From CALDCK01 sp050618055 (lineage in GTDB: Bacteria > Myxococcota_A > UBA9160 > SMWR01): a DNA stretch of 39,253 bases. The translations under genes were made by a program, and so were the position numbers. Location: positions 1 through 39,253 of the forward strand of contig JBNLVK010000055.1 of NCBI GenBank assembly GCA_050618055.1. The letters are read 5' to 3'. This document shows, piece after piece, positions 16,738 to 25,692 of this stretch. Each line of letters opens with the position of its first letter. Positions within the stretch are counted from its first letter, which is position 1. The notes beneath the pieces are model-generated. The model was not told the DNA's origin. It ran no database searches and saw only the letters and a list, made by a program, of their open reading frames with translations.

Positions 16738-17142
16738 TTAGTCGACGCCCCGGTAATACCTGCTGAGTTCACCGAGCATCTCCTCGAAGATGCGCGATTC
16801 GGCCAGCGGTACGTCAACGCGTTCTCGCCGAGCGTAGTGGATGAGCTCAAGGCGGACGCGCCGAAGCTCACGGTAGAGTTCGTGGGTGTCGGACCTATCG
16901 GCCCCCGCCCGAAGGCCAAGCTCAAGCCTGGCGGCAAGAGCGCCAATCCGGTCGACATACTCCTGGGCCTGCGGATCGTTCGCGAATGCGCTCGTGCTGC
17001 CGGATAGGGTCTGACCGGCGGTCTGATCGGCGATGAACGCCGCGACATCAGCCGCATCCGTACGTCTCTCGAGCTCGGATCGGGCTGATGCCGCTGTTGC
17101 GAGCAGCGCAACGATGGCAACAAGGGCGATGCGTCCAGCCAT
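16738..17142 (-). CDS. Small exported helical protein
   Basis: This 134-aa protein has a clear Sec signal (MAGRIALVAIVALLATAASA) and a mature part that is almost entirely charged amphipathic helix, for example AQEYVDRIGALAARLELGL and RRVRLELIHYARRERVDV. No lipobox, catalytic site or known domain is visible. The start is supported by CCAGGAG about 9 nt upstream. It lies 18 nt downstream of the 409-aa lipoprotein gene, so the pair is likely an operon and the products may act together in the periplasm. Confidence 0.75.
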   Translation of the reverse strand: MAGRIALVAIVALLATAASARSELERRTDAADVAAFIADQTAGQTLSGSTSAFANDPQAQEYVDRIGALAARLELGLRAGADRSDTHELYRELRRVRLELIHYARRERVDVPLAESRIFEEMLGELSRYYRGVD

Positions 17143-17160
17143 TGCGATCGACTCCTGGCC

Positions 17161-18390
17161 TTACTGGAAAGCCGGCGATGTGGGCAAGACCTCAATGAAC
17201 CAGTTCGACGTGGACTCAGCACCATTCTCGTCATAGCCCTTGAACGAGTCCGAGACCATCTGGAAGTCACCGGCCACGGCCCTTGCGCCACACGTCTGCT
17301 TGTAGTTCGCGAGTTCGAAGGCCACGTTCACGGTACGCGTGGAGAGGCTGGGGTCTACGACCTGGATCGAGAGCGTCTGGGACGGCGTGCTGCAATCAAC
17401 GGTCTGCGGGTCGGTTCCCGCATCCCATTCCACGATCGCCGCCCCCGGTACGGTGTTGTGCGAGGTGACCGTCACGATGCGGATGCGGCTCCGCGGATAT
17501 GTGAACTCGACCTGCCAAGCAGCGGGTGGGGATCCTGGCGGGGAGGCCTCTCGAGCCGCGATGCGCGCTACGGGATAGGGGACGAGATCGTCAATCTCGT
17601 CGGTGACATCGCTCCATGCGAGGGGTGAGTACGGCGGAACGTCGTCCCAACCAGCGTTCGGTGTGAACAGGTTCTCCTCGCTAGGCGGGGCGCCGCGGTT
17701 GATGATGTGAATGTCGATCGGAGCCGAACCCGTTCCCGTCCCGCTTGCCCCCCCCACCGAATAGCCCGCTCCCCACCCGAGGAAATCAGCGGAACTACTG
17801 GTCAGCACCGGTAGCTGCTCGAAGTTATCCCGCACACCGACGCTCGGATCCTCTCTACGGTATCGGTGCACAGCGATGTGATAGTCGCCGTCCGCACTCA
17901 CGGTGCCGAGGGGAATGTCCAATAGAGCAACGACCTGACCGTTGAGATACGCACTCGACAGACCACTGGTCATACCTGCGGTCTCCGCGCGTGGGCTCAG
18001 CCGCGTGATGTAGCGGAGCGGCAGGAAGATCCGCGGACTGAACGCATTCTCTTGGTCGTCAAGCAGCTCGAAGAGGAGCTCTCCGCGCTGAGGATCCTCG
18101 AGGCGGCCCGAATCTCCGTAAGCTGGGATCGGATCCGCCATGCTTCCTCCCGAGAGGGGGTGCTTTTGCGGATCTTCGAAGCCCGAAAGGGCACGCCCAT
18201 ACCCCACCGGATACGTCCCGGGGACGAGGACCATCGTGGTTGTTCCCTCGACTGCGATGCGCGGCACGGGCATGGTTCCGCATCCAATGAAGCCCATGAC
18301 GAGAGCACTGGCCAGCGCGATGGACCACAGCCGGCCACCGAGCCGACCCATCACAAACCCGCGTCCTGCCAGACCTGCGAATCGCCGCAT
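17161..18390 (-). CDS. Putative lipoprotein with beta-sandwich-like domains
   Basis: This 409-aa protein has a long basic leader and a hydrophobic core ending in a lipobox at Cys37 (FIGC). The mature protein is rich in short strands and turns (GDYHIAVHRYRRE, SRIRIVTVTSHNTVPGAAIV) that suggest Ig-like or other beta-sandwich modules. It has few Cys (two near the C-terminal third). The ATG at 18390 has GGGAG 8 nt upstream; an alternative Met at residue 14 gives a shorter, more usual signal. It is the first gene of a two-gene operon divergent from the cytochrome gene. Family unknown. Confidence 0.75.
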   Translation of the reverse strand: MRRFAGLAGRGFVMGRLGGRLWSIALASALVMGFIGCGTMPVPRIAVEGTTTMVLVPGTYPVGYGRALSGFEDPQKHPLSGGSMADPIPAYGDSGRLEDPQRGELLFELLDDQENAFSPRIFLPLRYITRLSPRAETAGMTSGLSSAYLNGQVVALLDIPLGTVSADGDYHIAVHRYRREDPSVGVRDNFEQLPVLTSSSADFLGWGAGYSVGGASGTGTGSAPIDIHIINRGAPPSEENLFTPNAGWDDVPPYSPLAWSDVTDEIDDLVPYPVARIAAREASPPGSPPAAWQVEFTYPRSRIRIVTVTSHNTVPGAAIVEWDAGTDPQTVDCSTPSQTLSIQVVDPSLSTRTVNVAFELANYKQTCGARAVAGDFQMVSDSFKGYDENGAESTSNWFIEVLPTSPAFQ

Positions 18391-18467
18391 GGTGCAACTC
18401 CCGCTTGAACGGCCTCGGCAGCCAATCTACGCCCAGAAGCGCCTCCTGATCAAGCGAAGTGTTGAGC

Positions 18468-18487
18468 GACGCAAGGCAGCTTGCGTC
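18468..18487. repeat. 8-bp perfect hairpin in divergent promoter region
   Basis: GACGCAAG (18468-18475) and CTTGCGTC (18480-18487) pair perfectly around a GCAG loop, in the 272-bp gap between the divergent lipoprotein and cytochrome genes. It could be an operator or a hairpin in the leader of the minus-strand operon. No -35/-10 pair could be assigned with confidence. Confidence 0.4.
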
Positions 18488-18662
18488 CGGATCGGCGGCA
18501 ATTTGCCCCGCCATCCGCGCGCCGGTGTCACATAGCCGTCACCGTCGGCGTTTCTCGCTTGAATCGCCTGCGCGTTCTCGCGTGTACTAGAGGGACGTGC
18601 TCGTCTGGCTTTGTGCTGGAGTGATCCGCCTGGTGCGCTGGGCAAGTGATGGTTGACGAGGG

Positions 18663-19949
18663 ATGCGACGACATGGATCAGCCCTTCTGTCCGCGACGCT
18701 CTTCATGCTGGGGCTGGGTGGATTTGGCGGGCTTCTCTGGATCAAGCTCGCGCCACAGCCCGACGCCAGGTCCTTCACCGGGTCATCCGCCTGCGAGCGA
18801 TGCCACGAAGAGATCACTAGGTCTTGGCAGGCGAGCCAGCACACCAAGATGATGCGGCCGGCGGATGCGCCCGGTGTTGTCGTCGCCGACTTCAGCGACG
18901 AGGCCGCCCGCAGCCGGATCGACCTAGATGAGGTCGTTTGGGCGATCGGCGGCAAATGGGAGCAGCAGTTCATGGGGGAGGACGATCAAGGAGAGACACT
19001 CGAGCCCGGGGCCTGGATGCATCTTTCTCGCGAGTGGCAGTTCAAGGGCTGGGATGGCTGGCAGGTACCCGTTCCCAAGAGACGTTGTCATGGCTGCCAT
19101 ACGGTTGGACTCGATGTCGAGACGGGCAGCTTTGTGGAGCCCAACATCGGATGCGAATCCTGCCATGGAGCCGCAAGCTGGCACGTGCGGACTTGGGGGC
19201 TCGGACGCGTAACGAGCACCGCGAGTGCCGACGCGTGCGGCCAGTGCCATAGCCGCGGGAAGGATCCGAGCGGGCGCTACTTCTTCCCCGTCGGCTACAC
19301 GCCGGGCAGCAGGCTGGACGAGCACTTCGAAGCCTTGCTGCCAAGCCCCGGTCAGACGTCCAGCCAGTGGTGGGGCAATGGCCACGCGCGCGACCGCCAC
19401 CAGGAGTTAGCGGCTTGGCGCCAGGGTGGACACTCGAAGAGCCTGGAGAGCCTCCGTGACGGCTACGACGGGCGGTTCGGCCCCGCAGCCGATGACTGCC
19501 TGAGCTGCCACGCGGCGGAGGCCGTTCTCCAGCCCTGGCTGGACGTGTCACTAGAGACTGCACGAGAGCCCATCACCTGCGCCGTGTGCCACAACGTCCA
19601 TGGCCGGCTAGATGAGCCTCGCATGGCGTGCGGCGAGTGCCACGGCGGGGCGGAGAGCGCCTTCCACCACACACCCGATCTCAACCCAGGTCATGTGCCC
19701 TGTCCGGAATCTGCCCAGGTCGAATGCGCGGACTGCCACATGCCGCAGACCGCGAAGATCGGCGGCGAGTACGCGCTTCACAGCCATAGCGCCGGCATCG
19801 TGACGCCGCGCCAGGCGGAGACATGGGGCATGCCGAGCAGCTGCCAGAACGGCGGCTGCCACGTGGGCGACCCGCTCGAACGATTTGATGCGTTCTTCGA
19901 GGGAGGGCGTCGGGCAATGGCTCTGGAGGAGAAGGACACGGTGCAATGA
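18663..19949 (+). CDS. Membrane-anchored multihaem cytochrome c (nine haem sites)
   Basis: This 428-aa protein has an N-terminal membrane anchor (about residues 8-30) and then eight CXXCH motifs at residues 44, 142, 164, 192, 279, 306, 323 and 355. A ninth, atypical CX4CH site (CQNGGCH) is at 394-400. Each motif binds a covalent haem c, so the protein is a periplasmic electron carrier or reductase tethered to the inner membrane. The opening FTGSSACERCHEEITRSW is typical of cytochrome c554/multihaem families. The gene overlaps the dockerin/beta-helix gene by ATGA. The ATG at 18663 has only a close-set GAGG before it, so the exact start is moderately certain. Confidence 0.9.
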   Translation: MRRHGSALLSATLFMLGLGGFGGLLWIKLAPQPDARSFTGSSACERCHEEITRSWQASQHTKMMRPADAPGVVVADFSDEAARSRIDLDEVVWAIGGKWEQQFMGEDDQGETLEPGAWMHLSREWQFKGWDGWQVPVPKRRCHGCHTVGLDVETGSFVEPNIGCESCHGAASWHVRTWGLGRVTSTASADACGQCHSRGKDPSGRYFFPVGYTPGSRLDEHFEALLPSPGQTSSQWWGNGHARDRHQELAAWRQGGHSKSLESLRDGYDGRFGPAADDCLSCHAAEAVLQPWLDVSLETAREPITCAVCHNVHGRLDEPRMACGECHGGAESAFHHTPDLNPGHVPCPESAQVECADCHMPQTAKIGGEYALHSHSAGIVTPRQAETWGMPSSCQNGGCHVGDPLERFDAFFEGGRRAMALEEKDTVQ

Positions 19950-22900
19950 CGACTCGCGGTCTCATCCCCGCTCTGGCGCTGTTGCCTCTTTTGCTGGCGG
20001 GCGCCATCGGCGCACTTCCGAACCAGCGTCCGCCCGGGGATGTGAACGGGGACCGGGAACTCGACGTCGCCGACACCCTTGCACTCGCGCAGCATCTCCG
20101 CGGGCATACCCTACTGGATGCGGCCGGCCTGGCTGCGGCAGACATCGCACCGGTCGTCTCGGGGATCGTCTCGCCTGATGGCGAGGTCAACGTGGCGGAC
20201 CTTATGGTCTTGACGAAGGTCGTGGGCCGGGAACTCGGTCCCGACGCGCCAGCGCTGGATCCCGTATCCCCGACACCGCCAAACCCTGCGTCCGTCAGCG
20301 GTACCGCCGCCCCCGGCGCACTCGTGCACCTATTCGTCTCAGACGGCGCGGGAAACGCCGTGCACGTCGAAACGGCGACGGCGGATGGGCTGGGGACCTT
20401 CTCGGTCGCGAGCCTTCCACTGATCTACGACGGCACCAACGAGATCTTCGCGATGGCCGAGGACGCTTCGGGCTATCTGAGCGCCGCATCCCTGATGCAG
20501 ACCGTCAGCTCCGCCAATGCGGCTCCTCAGCTGGCTCCGAGCCAGATTGCATCAGGGGTCCAGGTCTGGACCAAACATCAGAACGGCCCGTATGAGATCC
20601 CGAGCGGGGGGCTTTCGATCGCCGCGGGCGCGACCCTCGTGTTGGGCCCTGGCGCGGTCCTTGAGTTCAAGACCGGCGACACGCTTGACGTTTCCGGTGA
20701 GCTCGTCGCGCTTGGATCGTCGACCGAGGCGGTGGCGTTCAGAGCAGAGACAACTGATTGGGACGGCTTCGACTTCCAGGCGGCTGCGAGTTCGCTCCTT
20801 TCCCACGCAACCATCCACCAGGTTCACCAGTCGGCGGGCCGCGCTGTCTACGTCAGGAGCGGGGCGGATCTCACCATCCGGAACTCACTGATTGACGTCT
20901 CGAACGTGAACCTCCGGGGAGTCCAAGTGGATTCGGGCTCGTCGCTCTCGTTTGAGTGGAGCGAAGCCCGTGGCGCCAGCGAGCGCGGGATATTCTTCAA
21001 CTCCGCGTCCGTTTCGAAGATCTCACACTCGTTGATCTCGGGTTTCAACATCTGCCTCGACCTCAACTTCGGCGGGGCTCACGTGATCGAGAACACGGAG
21101 ATCACTGGCTGCTCGACAGGGGCGTTTGCACGGGGGACGCGCGCGAAGATGTTCCCGGGGAACCGTTTCCACGGGCTCACCACGGGAATCCTGCTGTTCG
21201 CGGAGAATTGCCCCGGATTCGGCTGCTGGAAGGCCGCTGACAAGTTCCCGGCCGTACGCGACTCGGTGTTCGAGAACAACAACACGCACATCAACGCTGG
21301 GGCAGCATCGCAGTGGACCGGTGACAACGACGGCCGCCGCGCGGTGATGGATGCAAGGCGGAACTACTGGGGAGAGACGGATCCAGACCTGATCGCGGAC
21401 AAGATCACGGACGTCACGGACAACTTCATCGCCGGCAGCGAGGGCTATGTCTCCGAGTCTAGCGATGGCGCCCTGGTCGACTTCACGCCGATCCGCACCT
21501 CCGCTGGCGGTCCGCTCGACTACACTTACGTGTCGGGTCGGATCGACCTCGACTTCGACCCAGCGATCTCCGCTCCAGCTGTCCGCGAAGCCGTAGGGCC
21601 GCTTCTGCTCTGGGACGGCCTAGAAGCGACAATCCCGGCGGGCACGACGATCGAGACGTTCGTCGACGAGGTCAATGGCGTTCCGATCGACATCTTGATC
21701 AGCGGTACGCTCACGATCGCCGGAACAAGCGCCGATCCCGTGGTGTTCACGGGCCCGGGCCCCTCCCCGCTCCCCGGCGACTGGTGGGGGATCAGGTTGG
21801 ATGCCGACAGCACAGCCAGCGCGCTCGACTACATCGAGGTCAGCCACGCCATTGAAGCGATTCGCGCCGAGTCGACCGACATCTCCATCAACAACGCCGA
21901 CCTTGCGCTGTTCAGCCGAGCGGGCGTGGTGCTGGATCAGGTTGCATCGAGTTCGGAGGTCACCGATTCGGTCATCAGCGGTGTCATCTCGAGCCCGCCG
22001 CTGGTAACGGTCAAGGACGACCCCGATGGCAACGTCACTGGCGTCGAGATCATCGACTCCTTTGCTGGGTGCGCAGCGAGTCCGGGCACGTGCGGATCCA
22101 TCTCCGGGAACGCGATCAACCATCTGGTGACCGGCATCCACGTACTGGGAGGTTCCGATCCGGAACTGATCGGCAACTACATCCAGAACAACATCTGGGG
22201 TATCTGGCTGCAGGCAACGGCGAGTGGCGAGCCTCTGCCCCGCCTTCGCCAGAATGTGATGGACGGCAATGCGGGCGCCACACCGCCGATTCCGCCAGGC
22301 AATGCGGGGGAGAAGCAGTTCCGCTTCTGCTCGGTTCTCGGAGGGTCCAATCTCTGCCTGTCCGACTATGTGACCACGGGTGCGAGCGCGATCATCGATG
22401 CGAAGGAGAACTACTGGGGCTCGTCCGTTGTCACCCCGGCAGATGCTCTTGCCACGATCCAGCTGACGGAGGGCCAGCGCGTCGCGGTCGAAGCGTCGCG
22501 ATTCACGAACATCCTGGGCACTGTGATCAACACGACACCGCACGTGTACAGCGCAGTCCTCGTGGACATTACACGCTCCAGCCCTTCGGGCCTCGGCCAG
22601 ACGAATTCGGTGATCCGGCCCGGCGTGCTCGGGGAATCAATCGACATCACCTTCAACCTGGTAGATGACGCGGATGTCACGCTGGAGATATTCCCAGAGG
22701 ACAAGTCGGGTCCCGCCGTCTACACGGCAACCGCCGGGACCGGCCTCTCGCCAAGCGGAAACCCGCATACGATTCAGTGGAACGGCCGCGACGACGCGAA
22801 CGCGTTGGTGGCCGACGGGGCCTACGCGTATGTGCTGACGGCTACCACGGCATCCTTGACCGACACGTACGATCCCGATCGGAACGAGGGGACATTCGTC

Positions 22901-23731
22901 GACCCCGACAACATCTTGATCGGCGACGAGGGAAGCGGGACTTCGGCGTCGTTCGGCCAGGTCGTCGACTTCAACACCTTCGAGAACGACCAGTACTCGG
23001 TTTCCTACGAACTGCAGGAATCGCCCAAGCGCGGGGCCCCCTTCCCTTCGCGCGTCACGGCACGTCTAATGGAGAGGGCAAGCGCAACCGACGTCTGCGA
23101 TGCAACGAATGGCGAGGGCACTCTCGTCGCGAAGCCATGGCGCGAACAGGCCGTCTGGATCGGCTTCCACGACTTCCTGTGGGACGGCAGAGCCGATGAC
23201 GAGAACGTGAATCCCGGCTACTCCGCCGGCGAGATCGTCCGAGATCCGGATATCCCAGGAGAAGCCGGTTTCTGCTTGTTCTTCGAGGCGCCGAGGGCGC
23301 TGAGGCCCAACACGGTCATTGTCACCGGCAATGCGCCGCGTCTCACTGGGTCCGCGCCGGTCGTTGAGATCCAGGCGAACCCCTTCGTGATGCGGCCGAC
23401 CTATGAGCAGACGACAGAGATGATCTTCACGCTGGATCAAGCTGCCACGGTCACTCTGTACATTCTTCCCCCGGGTGTGACCGATACCCAGCAGGCGATC
23501 GGCAAAGTGCTCGCGAATGGAGGTGCGAGCATCCCTGCGAGCACACCGACTGCCGTGAACTGGGAGGGCTGGGAGATGCCGGACGACCCCGAGGAGCGGG
23601 TAAACCTGCTGCGAGCGACCGCCGACGGGCCGCACACATTCGCGCTCGAGGCCGTTTCCGCCCTCTCGGGGCTATCCTCCATCTACCGGGGTGTCTTGAA
23701 CATCCGCGGCGAGATCCCGCCGGGCAGCTGA
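19946..23731 (+). CDS. Large exported dockerin/beta-helix protein with FlgD-like Ig domain
   Basis: This 1261-aa protein has a Sec signal (about 1-24), then a dockerin type I pair of Ca-binding repeats (DVNGDRELDVADTLALAQHL; the second DGEVNVADLMVLTKVVG). An Ig-like segment follows, then a long right-handed parallel beta-helix region with repeated right-handed turns (SLIDVSN, SLISGFN, VISGVIS) and two NYWG turns (RRNYWGETDPD, KENYWGSS) typical of NosD-like helices. The C-terminal third has a FlgD-like Ig unit (WNGRDDANALVADGAYAYVL). It is probably a surface or secreted protein binding polysaccharide or cell-wall partners. It starts in the cytochrome stop (ATGA) and ends 2 nt before the propeller gene. 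Confidence 0.87.
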   Translation: MTTRGLIPALALLPLLLAGAIGALPNQRPPGDVNGDRELDVADTLALAQHLRGHTLLDAAGLAAADIAPVVSGIVSPDGEVNVADLMVLTKVVGRELGPDAPALDPVSPTPPNPASVSGTAAPGALVHLFVSDGAGNAVHVETATADGLGTFSVASLPLIYDGTNEIFAMAEDASGYLSAASLMQTVSSANAAPQLAPSQIASGVQVWTKHQNGPYEIPSGGLSIAAGATLVLGPGAVLEFKTGDTLDVSGELVALGSSTEAVAFRAETTDWDGFDFQAAASSLLSHATIHQVHQSAGRAVYVRSGADLTIRNSLIDVSNVNLRGVQVDSGSSLSFEWSEARGASERGIFFNSASVSKISHSLISGFNICLDLNFGGAHVIENTEITGCSTGAFARGTRAKMFPGNRFHGLTTGILLFAENCPGFGCWKAADKFPAVRDSVFENNNTHINAGAASQWTGDNDGRRAVMDARRNYWGETDPDLIADKITDVTDNFIAGSEGYVSESSDGALVDFTPIRTSAGGPLDYTYVSGRIDLDFDPAISAPAVREAVGPLLLWDGLEATIPAGTTIETFVDEVNGVPIDILISGTLTIAGTSADPVVFTGPGPSPLPGDWWGIRLDADSTASALDYIEVSHAIEAIRAESTDISINNADLALFSRAGVVLDQVASSSEVTDSVISGVISSPPLVTVKDDPDGNVTGVEIIDSFAGCAASPGTCGSISGNAINHLVTGIHVLGGSDPELIGNYIQNNIWGIWLQATASGEPLPRLRQNVMDGNAGATPPIPPGNAGEKQFRFCSVLGGSNLCLSDYVTTGASAIIDAKENYWGSSVVTPADALATIQLTEGQRVAVEASRFTNILGTVINTTPHVYSAVLVDITRSSPSGLGQTNSVIRPGVLGESIDITFNLVDDADVTLEIFPEDKSGPAVYTATAGTGLSPSGNPHTIQWNGRDDANALVADGAYAYVLTATTASLTDTYDPDRNEGTFVDPDNILIGDEGSGTSASFGQVVDFNTFENDQYSVSYELQESPKRGAPFPSRVTARLMERASATDVCDATNGEGTLVAKPWREQAVWIGFHDFLWDGRADDENVNPGYSAGEIVRDPDIPGEAGFCLFFEAPRALRPNTVIVTGNAPRLTGSAPVVEIQANPFVMRPTYEQTTEMIFTLDQAATVTLYILPPGVTDTQQAIGKVLANGGASIPASTPTAVNWEGWEMPDDPEERVNLLRATADGPHTFALEAVSALSGLSSIYRGVLNIRGEIPPGS

Positions 23732-23733
23732 GC

Positions 23734-24594
23734 ATGCGCCTTGCTCCGCTAGTCCTCGTCGCCGGCCTGTGCGTGCCGCTGGCGGGCCACGCCGAGGACC
23801 GGATTGCCTTCCTCGCGCACGACGGCGGGTTCTGGCAGGTCTGGACGATGGCTCCCGACGGAGGCAACCAGCGGCAGATCAGCAGTTCCCAATACGAGAA
23901 GGCGCGGATCTCGTGGTTTCCGAGCGGTGACGAGATTGCGGTTGTGCCCTTACAAGGGGCACCCATCCGACTGAACCGGACGAGCGGCGGAGAGGAGAGA
24001 CTGGAGCTCGGACTCGACAGCGTGCACGACGTCGCGGTTTCACCCGACGGAACGACGTTCGCCGTCTCCGCGATGGTCGGCGAGGTGCCCGACAACCACG
24101 ACATCTGGATCGTGCCCGCACGGGGCAGTGGTGCGCCGCGGCGCCTCGTTGGCATGCCCTGGCTGCAGCACGAACCTCGTTGGACGGCGGATGGGAGGAG
24201 CGTGGTCTTCGTCTCTGGCGATGGCCAGCAGGATCACGATATCTGGCGCGTCGACGTTGCGTCAGGCTCGCGCGAACAACTCACAGTGGGATCCAGGTAT
24301 CACTTCGAGGTCGACGTGGCGCCTGACGGGACCTTGGCTTTCTCAAGCAACCGATCCGGTGACTATGAGATTTACACCCAACACCCGAACAAGCCGGCTG
24401 TGCGCTGGACGGATTCGCCGGGCCTCGACGGTCATCCAACCTGGTCGCCCGATGGGCAGAGCCTGGTCTTCCACTCGATGCGAGGCGGCGTTCTCAATCT
24501 CTGGCGTCAGGATGGCCCAGGCGAAGGCGCGCTGCAGCTCACATCTTTCGAGAACGGAGCTCGGGCTCCCGAGTGGTGGAGCCGCAAGAAATGA
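23734..24594 (+). CDS. Exported TolB/WD40-like beta-propeller protein
   Basis: This 286-aa protein has a Sec signal ending in GHA and about five TolB-like blades, each with the pattern xxIAFxS...DGxxxIWxxxxDG: IAFLAHDGGFWQVWTMAPDG, SPDGTTFAVSAM, WTADGRSVVFVSGD, APDGTLAFSSNRSGDYEIY and SPDGQSLVFHSMR. Such propellers are periplasmic protein-interaction modules. It starts 2 nt after the beta-helix gene and its TGA overlaps the next ATG (ATGA). A role as a scaffold in the same assembly as its neighbours is inferred from the coupling. Confidence 0.9.
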   Translation: MRLAPLVLVAGLCVPLAGHAEDRIAFLAHDGGFWQVWTMAPDGGNQRQISSSQYEKARISWFPSGDEIAVVPLQGAPIRLNRTSGGEERLELGLDSVHDVAVSPDGTTFAVSAMVGEVPDNHDIWIVPARGSGAPRRLVGMPWLQHEPRWTADGRSVVFVSGDGQQDHDIWRVDVASGSREQLTVGSRYHFEVDVAPDGTLAFSSNRSGDYEIYTQHPNKPAVRWTDSPGLDGHPTWSPDGQSLVFHSMRGGVLNLWRQDGPGEGALQLTSFENGARAPEWWSRKK

Positions 24595-25688
24595 AGGCAT
24601 TGGCCTGTTGCTTAGGAACCGCCACCTGCCTCGCACCCTTGACCGTGGCGGCATTGCAAGGCGTATCGCACGAGCCCATACGGTTCGATCCGCTCAAGGG
24701 CGAGACCGTCACCATTCGGTACATCCAGACATCCGAGGGGCGCGTGGACCTCGAGATCTACGACGCGCGAGACCTGATGATCCGAAGCGTCGAGGGACCC
24801 CAGCAGCCCGCTGGCGCGCATGAGGTCGAATGGGATGGACGGGACCAGTCGGGACGCCCCGTCCCTCCGGAAGCCTACAGCTATGCACTCGTGGAGACCG
24901 GATCTGGTGGCGAGCAGATCCGCTGGGATCCTGCGGATGGGGCAGGCGCCGATCTCGAACTCGCCGGCCTGGTGTGGGATCCGGTATCCGGCCAGATGGC
25001 ATATCGGCTCGCCAAGCCAGGGCGCGTCCGCATCCGGGTCGGGCTTCAGGACGATGGGCCCCTCCTTGCGACCATAGTTGACTGGGCGGCACGCGAGGCT
25101 GGCGCGCACCGCGAAGCATGGGACGGGCGCGATGAATCGGGCTCACTGGATCTAGCCAAGCACCCTGCCCTCACCTGGACAGGTGAGGCGTTCGAACTCC
25201 CCCCGAACACGGTTTTCGCGGGTTCCCGCACGCGATACGCCGCGTTTATCGAGGATTTGCCTCCGTCTGCGCGAAGGCGGGACCGAGAGCGCTCGGGCGC
25301 GCACCAGATGCTCGACTTCGCCCGACAGGACGCGCAGCAGCGGCGCGACTTCCAGGTGTCTCTGGCGCTGCCGCCAGAGCTGCCGCGAACCGCGGACGGC
25401 GTACCGATCGTCGATGCACCTGTTCCCGTACGACTTGAGGTCGGTGAGAAGGCACTTGCGCATGCACTCAACGCACGCTCAGAAGCGGTGTTTTACGTCG
25501 ATGGCCGCTTCGTATTCGAGCGCGAAACGGGCTTTCTTCCAATGACGTGGGTTTGGGATCCCGCTGGCCATGCGCCAGGTCTGCATCACCTCACGGCAAA
25601 CATCCGTGGCTACGAAGGCCACTTTGGGGTTGGCACGACCCCCGTTTGGGTCTCCGGCGCCAGCGAGGCCCAGGGAGATCAGGAGTAG
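24591..25688 (+). CDS. Exported protein with FlgD-like Ig domains
   Basis: This 365-aa protein starts at an ATG that overlaps the propeller stop (ATGA); a GTG 18 nt upstream is possible but less likely. A weak signal peptide (about 1-24) precedes two FlgD-like Ig units, recognisable from VEWDGRDQSGRPVPPEAYSY and REAWDGRDESG. The C-terminal half is another beta-rich region (EVEFYVDGRFVFE-like FYVDGRFVFERETG). The same Ig signature occurs near the C terminus of the 1261-aa protein, so the two may share partners. It lies 4 nt before the RHS gene. Confidence 0.82.
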   Translation: MKALACCLGTATCLAPLTVAALQGVSHEPIRFDPLKGETVTIRYIQTSEGRVDLEIYDARDLMIRSVEGPQQPAGAHEVEWDGRDQSGRPVPPEAYSYALVETGSGGEQIRWDPADGAGADLELAGLVWDPVSGQMAYRLAKPGRVRIRVGLQDDGPLLATIVDWAAREAGAHREAWDGRDESGSLDLAKHPALTWTGEAFELPPNTVFAGSRTRYAAFIEDLPPSARRRDRERSGAHQMLDFARQDAQQRRDFQVSLALPPELPRTADGVPIVDAPVPVRLEVGEKALAHALNARSEAVFYVDGRFVFERETGFLPMTWVWDPAGHAPGLHHLTANIRGYEGHFGVGTTPVWVSGASEAQGDQE

Positions 25689-25692
25689 GTTC

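Noticed and set aside
21620..22543. 307-aa minus-strand open frame
   Set aside because: Antisense to the beta-helix protein; Asp/Arg-rich shadow translation.
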